Of a stretch of 64,000 bases of DNA, positions 45,017 through 52,875 are shown one piece after another (the first letter of the stretch is position 1; every line of letters starts with the position of its first letter). The notes beneath the pieces were generated by a model that saw nothing but the letters and a program-made list of their open reading frames with translations, had not been told where the DNA came from and searched no databases. The DNA comes from Neorhodopirellula pilleata. GTDB taxonomy: Bacteria; Planctomycetota; Planctomycetia; Pirellulales; Pirellulaceae. The DNA lies in assembly GCF_007859915.1 (NCBI RefSeq), contig NZ_SJPM01000013.1, positions 62,001 through 126,000 of the forward strand, given 5' to 3'. A program made the position numbers and the translations under genes.

Positions 45017-45955
45017 TTAGGCTAGCTTTTGGCCGACCCGTTCGAGCAGTTTCTTGCTGGCCATGATGCCTTCCTCTTCGCTCAAGGCGCCGCCTTCGTA
45101 CTCGATGCCGACGTAGCCGTTGTAGCCGAAGTCCAAGACGATCTTCATCATCTTTTCGTAGTCGGTGTGGACTTCGTTACCGTTCTCATCGAAGTCGTGC
45201 GTCTTTGCGCTGACGGCCTTGGCATACGGCATCAGAGCTTGCACGCCGTGGTATCGATCGAACAGATCTGGGTTTTCGCCACGGGTGATGTAGAAGTTTC
45301 CAAAGTCCGGCAGGGTACCGCAGTTCTCCATCCCGACGCGTTCCATGACGACGGCCAGCCAAGCACCGTTGCTGCTCAAGCCGCCGTGGTTTTCAACAAT
45401 CACGCCGATGTCCTGCTTGGCGGCATACTCACTCAAGCGACGCAATCCGTCGGCCGCGTAGTCGAGTTGTTCGGTGTAGGAACCACTGCTGGCGGCGTTA
45501 ACACGAATCGAGTGGCAACCGAGATATTTGGCGGCGTCGACCCATTGATAGTGTTGCTCGATCGCTTTGGTGCGTTCGGCATTGTCGGCGTGCCCCAACT
45601 GGCCTTCGCCGTCGACCATGATCAAGACGCTCTTGACGCCGTTGTCGTTGCAACGTTGGTTCAATTCGGACAGGTAGGCTTCGTCGCGTGCCTTGTCCTT
45701 GAAGAATTGATTGACATACTCGACCGCCTCGATGCCGAATTTTTCGCGGGCGATCACGGGGAAATCCAGGTTGGTGATCGTCGCATCTTTCGCTTTGAGT
45801 GCGCGGTGCAACGACCATTCGGCCAATGAGATTTTGAAGGGCATCGCGGGCGAACTGGTCTCGGCGGCCATCGCGGCGGGACGCGCCAACGCCGACAAGG
45901 CTCCCAAGGCGGCAGTGGTTTGCAGGAATCGACGGCGGGAAGGTTGATTGGTCAT
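45017..45955 (-). CDS. Tat-exported sugar phosphate isomerase/epimerase-like protein (xylose-isomerase-type TIM barrel)
   Basis: This 312-residue protein begins MTNQPSRRRFLQTTAALGAL, a twin-arginine signal. The body matches the AP-endonuclease-2 / hydroxypyruvate isomerase superfamily: KISLAEWSLHRAL, IGVIVENHGGLSSNG, LPDFGNFYITRGENPD and DFGYNGYVGIEYEGG place the metal-binding Glu, His and Asp residues. Exported members are common in planctomycetes, often near Gfo/Idh/MocA proteins, and are thought to act on sugars. The exact substrate is unknown. The start is ATG 45955. Confidence 0.87.
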   Translation of the reverse strand: MTNQPSRRRFLQTTAALGALSALARPAAMAAETSSPAMPFKISLAEWSLHRALKAKDATITNLDFPVIAREKFGIEAVEYVNQFFKDKARDEAYLSELNQRCNDNGVKSVLIMVDGEGQLGHADNAERTKAIEQHYQWVDAAKYLGCHSIRVNAASSGSYTEQLDYAADGLRRLSEYAAKQDIGVIVENHGGLSSNGAWLAVVMERVGMENCGTLPDFGNFYITRGENPDLFDRYHGVQALMPYAKAVSAKTHDFDENGNEVHTDYEKMMKIVLDFGYNGYVGIEYEGGALSEEEGIMASKKLLERVGQKLA

Positions 45956-46018
45956 GAAGGGGGACGCTCTGGGAAGGAGGAAAGGAGGGCGGAAAATGGA
46001 TTCCGAATCTCGACAAGT

Positions 46019-46561
46019 TTAGTCGGGCGATCCATCTTTTGTAGTGGACGAAACCGGACGCGCGGGCAATACCCAATCCGGTCGTGGGAAATGGCACGTG
46101 TATCCACCGGGAAACTTTTCAAGATAATCCTGGTGCTCCGGTTCGGCGTCCCAAAAGTCCCCGACCGGTTCGACTTCGGTTACCACTTTTCCCGGCCATA
46201 AGCCTGACGCGTCGACGTCGGCGATGGTGTCAACGGCCGTTTGCCGTTGCTCTTCGTCGACATAATAGATCGCCGACCGGTACGACGGGCCGCGGTCGTT
46301 TCCTTGACGATTTGGCGTCGTCGGGTCGTGAATTTGGAAGAAAAACTCAAGGATTCGCCGGTACGTGATCAGCGATGGATCGAAAAGAATTTCGATCCCT
46401 TCGGCGTGTGATCCGTGGTTGCGATAGGTCGCATTGGGGACGTCGCCGCCGGTATAGCCGACGCGTGTCGATTCAATGCCGGGAAGCTTACGAATTAAAT
46501 CTTGCATCCCCCAGAAACAACCTCCTGCGAGCACCGCACGTTGTTGATTGGGTTTTGTCAT
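46019..46561 (-). CDS. msrA: Peptide-methionine (S)-S-oxide reductase
   Basis: Start ATG 46561 follows AAAGGACACAAT and gives 180 residues; an upstream extension to 46609 lacks similarity. MsrA motifs are AGGCFWGMQDLIRKLPG (catalytic Cys), VGYTGGDVPNATYRNHGSHA and IHDPTTPNRQGNDRGPSYRS. A candidate resolving Cys lies in GGYTCHFPRP. The position after GCFWG reads MQ where many MsrA have a Glu; a Gln there marks a subgroup and could affect catalysis. The enzyme reduces methionine S-sulfoxide in proteins using thioredoxin, in oxidative-stress repair. Confidence 0.95.
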   Translation of the reverse strand: MTKPNQQRAVLAGGCFWGMQDLIRKLPGIESTRVGYTGGDVPNATYRNHGSHAEGIEILFDPSLITYRRILEFFFQIHDPTTPNRQGNDRGPSYRSAIYYVDEEQRQTAVDTIADVDASGLWPGKVVTEVEPVGDFWDAEPEHQDYLEKFPGGYTCHFPRPDWVLPARPVSSTTKDGSPD

Positions 46562-46628
46562 ATTGTGTCCTTTACGATCGTGTGGATTACTGAACAGGAT
46601 GAACGCCAAATTGTACGCGGGCGCCCGT

Positions 46629-46682
46629 GGTGGCGACTTTCAGTCGCCAATTTTCGAAACGGCGACTGAAAGTCGCCGCCAC
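46629..46682. repeat. GGCGACTTTCAGTCGCC palindrome repeat
   Basis: Arms 46629-46648 and 46661-46682 (core GGCGACTTTCAGTCGCC) pair around an AT-rich loop. The interior of the 36853-36968 element is a variant, and fragments occur near 43107 and 61275. Confidence 0.75.
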
Positions 46683-46832
46683 GCGCAAAAAACGCTTCTG
46701 ATTGATCTCGCATTGCGTAGAAACAAACTGCGCCGCAATTCGTTGGCAGAGGTTTGTGAAATCTGCACCGGGACAATCGGGCTTGTTGGTTAAGTGAACC
46801 GACGGCTAGCGACCTATTGATTGAGTCTGCAT

Positions 46833-46911
46833 CGTAACCCGAAGCGTGAGCGAGGGATACATACAGAGGATTGAATGACGCTCAATCCCTCGCTCAGGCG
46901 TCGGGTTACGA
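46833..46911. repeat. REP-like hairpin, long-loop type
   Basis: Arms 46833-46858 and 46884-46911 belong to the AACCCGAAGCGTGAGCG family. The loop ACATACAGAGGATTGAAT closely matches the loop at 38213-38238, so these two copies are close relatives. Flanking half-sites ATTGATTGAGTC and GATTAAGTCAACAGCCC extend the inverted repeat. Confidence 0.8.
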
Positions 46912-46962
46912 TTAAGTCAACAGCCCGCTAGCGGCGGGCGTTGCGGTAGAGTGATGGACGCG

Positions 46963-48876
46963 TTATTTGTTGACCAGTTGCAAGACAGCGTCGACGGATT
47001 GTTCGCCGCGCACGATCGCGTCGACGACGCGTTGCAACAACATCGTTGAGGGCGTGTCTTCGGGATGCGTATCCATCAACGATACGAGCACGCGGGCGGC
47101 TCGGGTCAGATTATTGTCATGAAAATTCTGCAGAGCCTCTTCGTATCGATCTTTCAGATCGTTCCAAGCGGGCGTCGACTGGTGAGCGAGCTGGTGAATT
47201 CGCAAATGCGATTGAACACCGACCGGTCGGACGTCGGCAATCTGCCGAAAGGTGATGACGCTGGTATCGCGGCTTGCCTGGACCGCTTCAAGAGTCGACT
47301 GGGTCACCAAGGCGGTGACGCCGAACTGCTTCGTCATTCCCTGCACGCGACTGGCGATGTTGACGGTGTTGCCCAGTGGCCCGTACTTAAACTTGACGCG
47401 AGAGCCGGTATTACCAACGCGAGCGTTTCCCGTGTTGATTCCGATGCCGATGCCGAATCTCTCAGGCGTGATGTCGCTCCATCGCTGCCGCAACGGCTCG
47501 ACTTTTTGCAGCATCGCGAGTGCCGCCTGGCAGGCCAATTCGGCGTGGTGAGGTTGATCGGCCGGGGCACCCCACATCGCCATCAGTTCATCGCCGATGT
47601 AGTCCACCAAGACGCCGTCGGTTGCCAAGACGCACTCTGATAACTCCGTCAGGATGTCGTTGATCCATTCGATCGTCCGTTGAGGACCGACGCGTTCGCT
47701 GACCGCGCTGAACCCTCGAATATCGCAAAACAGAACGGTCACCTCAGCATCGCGTCCGGACAACAAGCCTTCATCGGCTTGCAACGAAGCGAGGACTTCC
47801 GGCGAGAAGAACTGGTTCATTGATGAACGCAAATCGGCTTCGCGACGTCGTCCCGCTTCCTCTTTTTGCCGAGCGATTCCTGAAGCCACGGCCGCCGCCA
47901 TGACTTCGATCAGGGCCGCCTCCAAATCACCGATCGGGGCGTCGGGCGAATCACTGCCCAAACGCCGATCACCATAGAGAGCACCAATGACATTATGATC
48001 GTAATCAAACATCGGTGCGGCCACCGCTCGACCCAGTAACATCAATGATGACCCGATCGATGACAAATAGTTCTCGGGCTCAAAAATGACGGTTTGTTTA
48101 TCGAGCATCAGCCGATCAAGTAACCGACCGCTGCCTTCGGGAATTCCTTCGGTGTCGTTACCGTCCTCGTGCTTCCACGACTCATTGTTTTTCCTGGAAT
48201 AGGTCGACCGCAAGGTCCAATGATTATCGCTACGAAGCAGAACGTAGGCGTGATCCAAGTCGACCATCTTCGCCGTGCTTTCAATCGCCGCTTGAAAGAA
48301 CTCGTCACTGCCTGCGGCTTTTTGCACCACCTCCAGTGCCTTCTTGACCATCGTAACGGCCAGCCGGCCCCGCTGGTCGTCTTCGTCACTGCGCAGAAGG
48401 TTTCCCAGATCGGCGGGTTGGTCGTCTTCGCTTCCCGGGGGTATCCATTGCATCGTCCGCAATGAATCGCCGGCAAACGACTCGACGGCGCTATCGGCCG
48501 GCTTGCGAAGAGTGTTCACCGGTTCCATCCTCACCGAACAACTTCGTGTGATCACGACAGTCGTCGGCGTCTTTACCGAGTATTCATGGCCCGGAGGCAA
48601 GGGACCGGTTGGATCCCCGATCAAAAACGTCAATCGAGGGTGAACGTTTCGCACGACCAAGCCGCCGTTTTGGTCAAAATCCAAACGGATCGCGGTCCGG
48701 GAAACCTCGCGAACGTCGCTCGAGGCGATCGTGACACGATAATGCGTCCCCAAGTCCAATACCTGAAACGCAGAAGGCTCGTCCGGCTTCTGCCGGCCTA
48801 GCTCGGCGGGCAGGGGGATGACCGAGGACCATTGCTCCCGGTTGTCTTCAAAGATCGTGATCTTGGCTTCTAACAC
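46963..48876 (-). CDS. FHA-GAF-class III adenylate/guanylate cyclase
   Basis: The start is uncertain: GTG 48876 (MLEAKITIFEDN) gives 637 residues and avoids overlap with the sulfatase remnant, while the frame is open to 49026. An FHA-like domain (about 1-120) contains REVSRTAIRLDF. A GAF domain follows (about 190-360), including AAPMFDYDHNVIGALYGDRR. The class III catalytic domain starts near 410, with both metal-binding Asp residues (VTVLFCDIRGFSAVSERVG and VDYIGDELMAMWGAP) and GPLGNTVNIASRVQG. It should make cAMP or cGMP; specificity cannot be set by eye. No transmembrane helix is seen, so it is likely cytosolic and controlled by the FHA/GAF parts. Confidence 0.88.
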   Translation of the reverse strand: MLEAKITIFEDNREQWSSVIPLPAELGRQKPDEPSAFQVLDLGTHYRVTIASSDVREVSRTAIRLDFDQNGGLVVRNVHPRLTFLIGDPTGPLPPGHEYSVKTPTTVVITRSCSVRMEPVNTLRKPADSAVESFAGDSLRTMQWIPPGSEDDQPADLGNLLRSDEDDQRGRLAVTMVKKALEVVQKAAGSDEFFQAAIESTAKMVDLDHAYVLLRSDNHWTLRSTYSRKNNESWKHEDGNDTEGIPEGSGRLLDRLMLDKQTVIFEPENYLSSIGSSLMLLGRAVAAPMFDYDHNVIGALYGDRRLGSDSPDAPIGDLEAALIEVMAAAVASGIARQKEEAGRRREADLRSSMNQFFSPEVLASLQADEGLLSGRDAEVTVLFCDIRGFSAVSERVGPQRTIEWINDILTELSECVLATDGVLVDYIGDELMAMWGAPADQPHHAELACQAALAMLQKVEPLRQRWSDITPERFGIGIGINTGNARVGNTGSRVKFKYGPLGNTVNIASRVQGMTKQFGVTALVTQSTLEAVQASRDTSVITFRQIADVRPVGVQSHLRIHQLAHQSTPAWNDLKDRYEEALQNFHDNNLTRAARVLVSLMDTHPEDTPSTMLLQRVVDAIVRGEQSVDAVLQLVNK

Positions 48877-48976
48877 GGCGAAATAGGAGCAGGCGGAAGA
48901 GTGGGAAGGAGTCCATTGTAGTCGATCGGACGGTTCGGCGAAGTTAGAAAGCCTCTCCCAAAAAGGACGCTTGGTA

Positions 48977-49354
48977 TCACCAAGCTGGTTGTACCATTTG
49001 AGCGTCGACTTTTTCCCACTCCGCAACCAACTCGTTCAATAAACCTGCATGCCGGTCGGCCAAATCGTTTTGTTCGGCAAAATCGTTCTTCAAATCCGTC
49101 AACGTCCAAGCCAGCGACGCTCCCTTGCCCGCCTGTCGAGACACCTTCCAATGGCCACGACGCAGCGCCGCCCGCTCACCCACTCGCCAATACATCGGAC
49201 GCTCGGGAAGGGCGTTTTGAGATGCCCCGAGATACGGAATCAGATCGTCGGCGATGATCAAGACAACATTGGGCCGGCCGGCGTAGCCGAGTTCCGCCGA
49301 TGCGATTGCCAAGACAATTCCAAGCGCAACGACTTGCGAGGTGATGCGTTTCAT
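48977..49354 (-). pseudogene. Sulfatase with internal deletion
   Basis: ATG 49354 opens a 125-residue frame. It has a signal peptide (VVALGIVLAIASAELGYAG), the sulfatase N-terminal motif RPNVVLIIADDL, and then directly a sulfatase C-terminal region (RVGERAALRRGHWK...WTLTDLKNDFAEQNDLADRH). Complete sulfatases have roughly 450 or more residues between these parts and carry the C-x-P-S-R formylglycine site, which is absent here. The frame is intact across the junction. It cannot be a working sulfatase; it is a deletion remnant or a small derived secreted protein. Confidence 0.85.
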
Positions 49355-49403
49355 GAGATCCCTGACTCGATCGGACGAAAGTGTTTTCGCGTTAGAAATC
49401 GTG

Positions 49404-49450
49404 TCACGGCGGTCCCCACCGTGAATCACGGTGGGGACCACCGTGCCACG
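49404..49450. repeat. GGGGACCACCGTGCCACG hairpin repeat
   Basis: CACGGCGGTCCCCACCGTG and CACGGTGGGGACCACCGTG form an inverted repeat around the AAT at 49425-49427, with one mismatch. Positions 49423-49450 are identical to 3471-3498. It lies between the sulfatase remnant and the secretion operon. Confidence 0.75.
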
Positions 49451-49486
49451 ATGCAGCCTTCCCCAAACTTTTAAGCCGACAACGTC

Positions 49487-50749
49487 TTACGACTTGATCG
49501 CGTCACTGAGTTTGTCCGCCGGTTTTAGTTCGTACGACTGACCGTCGATCTCGATCATCACGCTTCGAGACGTCACGCCGGTGACCTTCCCGCGAACCGT
49601 GCCGATCTCGAACTCGTCACCGACTTTCAACTTCAGCGTTTGGCCCCGAGTACGGACGCTCATCCAGGCCGTCCAATCATCACGTCCATGGACCAATGCC
49701 GTCAAGAAAGTCTGAGTGGAGTCGTCGAATCCAGGTGACGGCGGTGTCGGCTTGGGTGGCGGAGGTGGCTCTTGAGTCTTCACAAGAACCGTTTGCGTCG
49801 TCTGCCGGGACGGATAACCGTTGTCGATGGCGGTCACTTGGACTTCGATCGGAGCCAGCTCCGCAGATGGAGTTGGTGATTCCTCGCCGTCAACCGATTC
49901 GCCTTCCGTCGGCTTTGGAGGCGACACGATCAATCGGCCGCGAGATTCATCCCACATTGCCCACGGCGGTAAGTCACCGTCGATGGTCAGCCGGATGTCA
50001 TGCTTCTCGGGATCCTCAAACTCGAATTTCAACTCATTGGATTGACCGATCGTCGCCACCAACTGCTCCGATCCGCGATAGCGTGGTGCCTGATTGGGTG
50101 GCTTGAAAAAATTGCGATTCAGGATGCTGTTGCGGTAGTCTTCTTTGGATTGCGCAATCCGCCATGAGGGTTGGTCCGTTGGTGTCGGCGGATTCGTTTC
50201 CGCAATGCTCAAGGAGATCGCGTCGATCACCATCACCACGCTCAGCGTGTCTTCGGTTTCCTCTTCCGAAACTCCCCGGCGGGCGGCCTTCGTGACGGGT
50301 GCGAAGTTGAGATCACGGATGCGATGCAGCTGATCGCGAGCTTGCACCTCATAAACCAAATCAAGCAATCCGGGCAAATCGGTCTTACCCGACAATCGAA
50401 AACCGTAGCGACGATACAAGTCTCCGACCGGAATGTCGCCGACCGGATCGACGATGGCGTCTTGAAGTCCGACCTCTCGGACCGTCTCGAGCAGCCAAGA
50501 TTGAAACGAGCTTTGAGCGATCTGGGGATCACTCGAAAGCGAGCGGATTTTGTACTCGCCCATCTGCCGCTCGGCCTCGGCACCAGCTAACCAAGTCATC
50601 TGCATTGTCTCTGCTTCGCCGGCCAATGAGTTCAGCCGGTTCTGCCTAAATCGCAGCGCACCTCGGTACTGATTGAAGATCCACTGCGCGGCAACGACAA
50701 AGACCAAGCCACCGATAATGATCGACAAAAATCGTTCTCGCTGGGTCAT
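49487..50749 (-). CDS. PilO/GspM-like and PilP/GspC-like fusion of a secretion or pilus system
   Basis: This 420-residue protein has one N-terminal membrane helix (FLSIIIGGLVFVVAAQWIFN), a PilO/GspM-like periplasmic region (about 35-180) with coiled coil, and a middle with cadherin-like pattern (IEVQVTAIDNGYPSRQTTQT). After a Pro-rich linker comes a C-terminal domain (LKLKVGDEFEIGTVRGKVTGVTSRS) resembling PilP/GspC HR domains. It would belong to the inner-membrane alignment platform. It overlaps the upstream PilM-N gene by 4 bp. The assignment is by architecture, not strong sequence identity. Confidence 0.65.
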   Translation of the reverse strand: MTQRERFLSIIIGGLVFVVAAQWIFNQYRGALRFRQNRLNSLAGEAETMQMTWLAGAEAERQMGEYKIRSLSSDPQIAQSSFQSWLLETVREVGLQDAIVDPVGDIPVGDLYRRYGFRLSGKTDLPGLLDLVYEVQARDQLHRIRDLNFAPVTKAARRGVSEEETEDTLSVVMVIDAISLSIAETNPPTPTDQPSWRIAQSKEDYRNSILNRNFFKPPNQAPRYRGSEQLVATIGQSNELKFEFEDPEKHDIRLTIDGDLPPWAMWDESRGRLIVSPPKPTEGESVDGEESPTPSAELAPIEVQVTAIDNGYPSRQTTQTVLVKTQEPPPPPKPTPPSPGFDDSTQTFLTALVHGRDDWTAWMSVRTRGQTLKLKVGDEFEIGTVRGKVTGVTSRSVMIEIDGQSYELKPADKLSDAIKS

Positions 50750-52401
50750 GCTTGCACCTCTTTCAGGGTGAGTCCATTGTCATTCGCGGTGCGTTCGATC
50801 TCTTCGTCGGCACTCACCTCTTCTTCGGTGGCATCCGATTCCTCGGTGGCATTCAATTCGTTGTTCATGTCCTCACCCTTGATCTGGTCACGAAGTTCTT
50901 GCTGTTGTATCCGCTCGTACCGTTGTGATTGAACCGCATCGGGTGCGACCAAGATGGTCTGCGTCATCTGCCAACGGTAAGCGTCCTCGGTTGCCAATTG
51001 AGTGACCTTGTCACCAATGATTTGATGCGAGTCGTCTCGCATGGTGGCTTCAAATTCGTCGATCACAGCTGGCGATGTCACACGCCCCGAAACGACCAGA
51101 CGCCCGCCACCATCACGAACTTCCGACGCCGCGTTCACTTCTCGCAGGATCAACTGATCCGAACTCGGCATTGTCGTCGCAAGTCGTTGCAACTCTTCGA
51201 GCCAGTTCACATCGCCGTTGAGGAATTGATCGATACGAGCGGTTTGGTCGATCATGACTTCGGCGTCGTCGGATTTTGATCGCAACTCCGCGTTGGCGAA
51301 CATCTGCTGTTCGATCTGACGGTCGAGTCTCGCGAGATTGCCCCAGAGCATCCACACGATCGCCGCGACGACCGCGACGGGGACACCGACCATGGCGGCT
51401 ACCTTGCGGCGGTCGGTTGTGACCTCGATCGTCTTGCGAGGATTCTCGAAGTCAATCAATTTGTCCGCGTGGCCGCTGTTGGCGGCTAACAGGCCGACCA
51501 AGGGCGCGAGACGTCCGACGGTTTGTCCCACGGACTGACGGGCCGAATCGTCCGCGCCGACCAGTTCGAGCGGATCGATCAATTGAGTCAAACAGGCGGC
51601 CTCTTGTTGTTCACTGAGTCGCTCGCCCAACTTTGCGATCTCGACCGCGTGCCGATCGGCAACACCCCACATGATCACGTTGCAATTGGTGCCTGCGGCA
51701 CCGCACGCCATCATGCTGCGGCGGATTTCGCCAGCCAACGCATTCGTTCGAGCCGGCATTTCCGAAGGCAACCGAACCGAGCGGACGAAGACGATCTGAC
51801 TGCGCCTCAGCAGGACGATCTCGGCTTCGTCACTGACCAAGTCGATCAACGCCAAGGTCGAAGGTCCATCGGCGAGCGAAGTGACCGGTCCCGATTGGGC
51901 AATGCCTTTTCCACGATTCTCCAACACGAAAATGCGGTACAAGGCAGCCGAGGCGATCGGCCTCAACGCGATCCGCTGGAGCGTCCATCCGGTCGAATCG
52001 ATGATCTTGTGAATCGGCTTGAGATGATTCGGTCCGGTTGCTGAAACGATCGCCTTGATGCCTTGATCGTCGACTTGGGTCGTGATGAAGTCCACCGTCG
52101 CACTGTCGCCCGCCGAAGCGAACTGCCGGATCGCTTGAAAGCGAACCATGTCGGGCAGCTCCTCGACCGGTACCGGCGGGAAATCCATCTGACGCAGCTC
52201 CGCTTGGTCGCGACCGACGGCGACCAAACACGGGCACTTTTGAAGGGAGTATTTTGCGATCAGCGATTGCAGCGTCGCAACCAATCCGCTTTCGCCCACC
52301 GGAACGATCGCGGCATGGCGCAACCGTGTCGAGACGCCATCGGACTCGCCGGCGACCAAGCGAATTTGTTCATCATCCCAATCGAGGGCAACAGAGAGCA
52401 T
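50746..52401 (-). CDS. PilM-PilN / GspL-like fusion protein
   Basis: This is a 551-residue protein. The first about 330 residues match the actin-like PilM/GspL cytoplasmic fold (LSVALDWDDEQIRLVAGES, FPPVPVEELPDMVRFQAIRQ). A membrane helix (MVGVPVAVVAAIVWMLWGN, about 335-356) and a PilN-like periplasmic coiled-coil domain with LEELQRLATTMPSSDQLIL follow. The C-terminus is Glu/Asp rich. It should recruit the assembly ATPase to the membrane platform. It is coupled to the PilO-P gene downstream and separated from gspK upstream by repeat element copy 2. The start is ATG 52401. Confidence 0.75.
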   Translation of the reverse strand: MLSVALDWDDEQIRLVAGESDGVSTRLRHAAIVPVGESGLVATLQSLIAKYSLQKCPCLVAVGRDQAELRQMDFPPVPVEELPDMVRFQAIRQFASAGDSATVDFITTQVDDQGIKAIVSATGPNHLKPIHKIIDSTGWTLQRIALRPIASAALYRIFVLENRGKGIAQSGPVTSLADGPSTLALIDLVSDEAEIVLLRRSQIVFVRSVRLPSEMPARTNALAGEIRRSMMACGAAGTNCNVIMWGVADRHAVEIAKLGERLSEQQEAACLTQLIDPLELVGADDSARQSVGQTVGRLAPLVGLLAANSGHADKLIDFENPRKTIEVTTDRRKVAAMVGVPVAVVAAIVWMLWGNLARLDRQIEQQMFANAELRSKSDDAEVMIDQTARIDQFLNGDVNWLEELQRLATTMPSSDQLILREVNAASEVRDGGGRLVVSGRVTSPAVIDEFEATMRDDSHQIIGDKVTQLATEDAYRWQMTQTILVAPDAVQSQRYERIQQQELRDQIKGEDMNNELNATEESDATEEEVSADEEIERTANDNGLTLKEVQA

Positions 52402-52517
52402 GAGATTTTTTATTGAAGATTGACGATTGACGATTGAAGATTGAATTGGGCAACCCCAAGTTTACTCGAAGGTCTGCTTTAAACTAAACTTAAACTGAAT
52501 CTAAGTGGTGATCGGGA

Positions 52518-52779
52518 GGCGGGAGCCCTCTTGATAGGCCACATCTTTTTTGACCCCCACGAGCTTGTCTCGTGGGTGAATTAGGTTCGCCAGCTAGACA
52601 ACGACGCCCTCCCAACCTTCCGATTTTCACTTGTGCTCGCCGCTTCAAGCGGCGAGCACAAGTGAAAATCGGAAGGTTGGTCGAATTGCGGCTTGTGTCT
52701 AGCTTGCTAACCTCGGCTTCCTGCCAGACGAGCTGGCAGGGGAGCATGAGGACTTGTGGCCTATCAAGAGGGCGGGAGC
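52518..52779 (+). repeat. Cloverleaf-like repeat element, copy 2
   Basis: Terminal inverted repeats share an exact 18-bp core (52526-52543 with 52755-52772). Hairpin A (52556-52576) has loop CTTGT; hairpin B (52720-52740) has loop ACGAG; these loops pair if G-U is allowed. The central perfect palindrome is 69 nt (52612-52680, centre 52646). The element splits the secretion operon between gspK and the PilM-N gene. The rest of 52402-52875 holds GATTGACGATTGAAGATT-type microrepeats near 52415-52443 and no gene. Confidence 0.88.
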
Positions 52780-52875
52780 TTGGGAACGAGTGCACCAGTG
52801 CATCGCGTGCGGATGCCGCGATAACTGCAACTCGATCGGTTAGCGGCTGAGTCTGAGTACTGGCTAGATAAGTTT

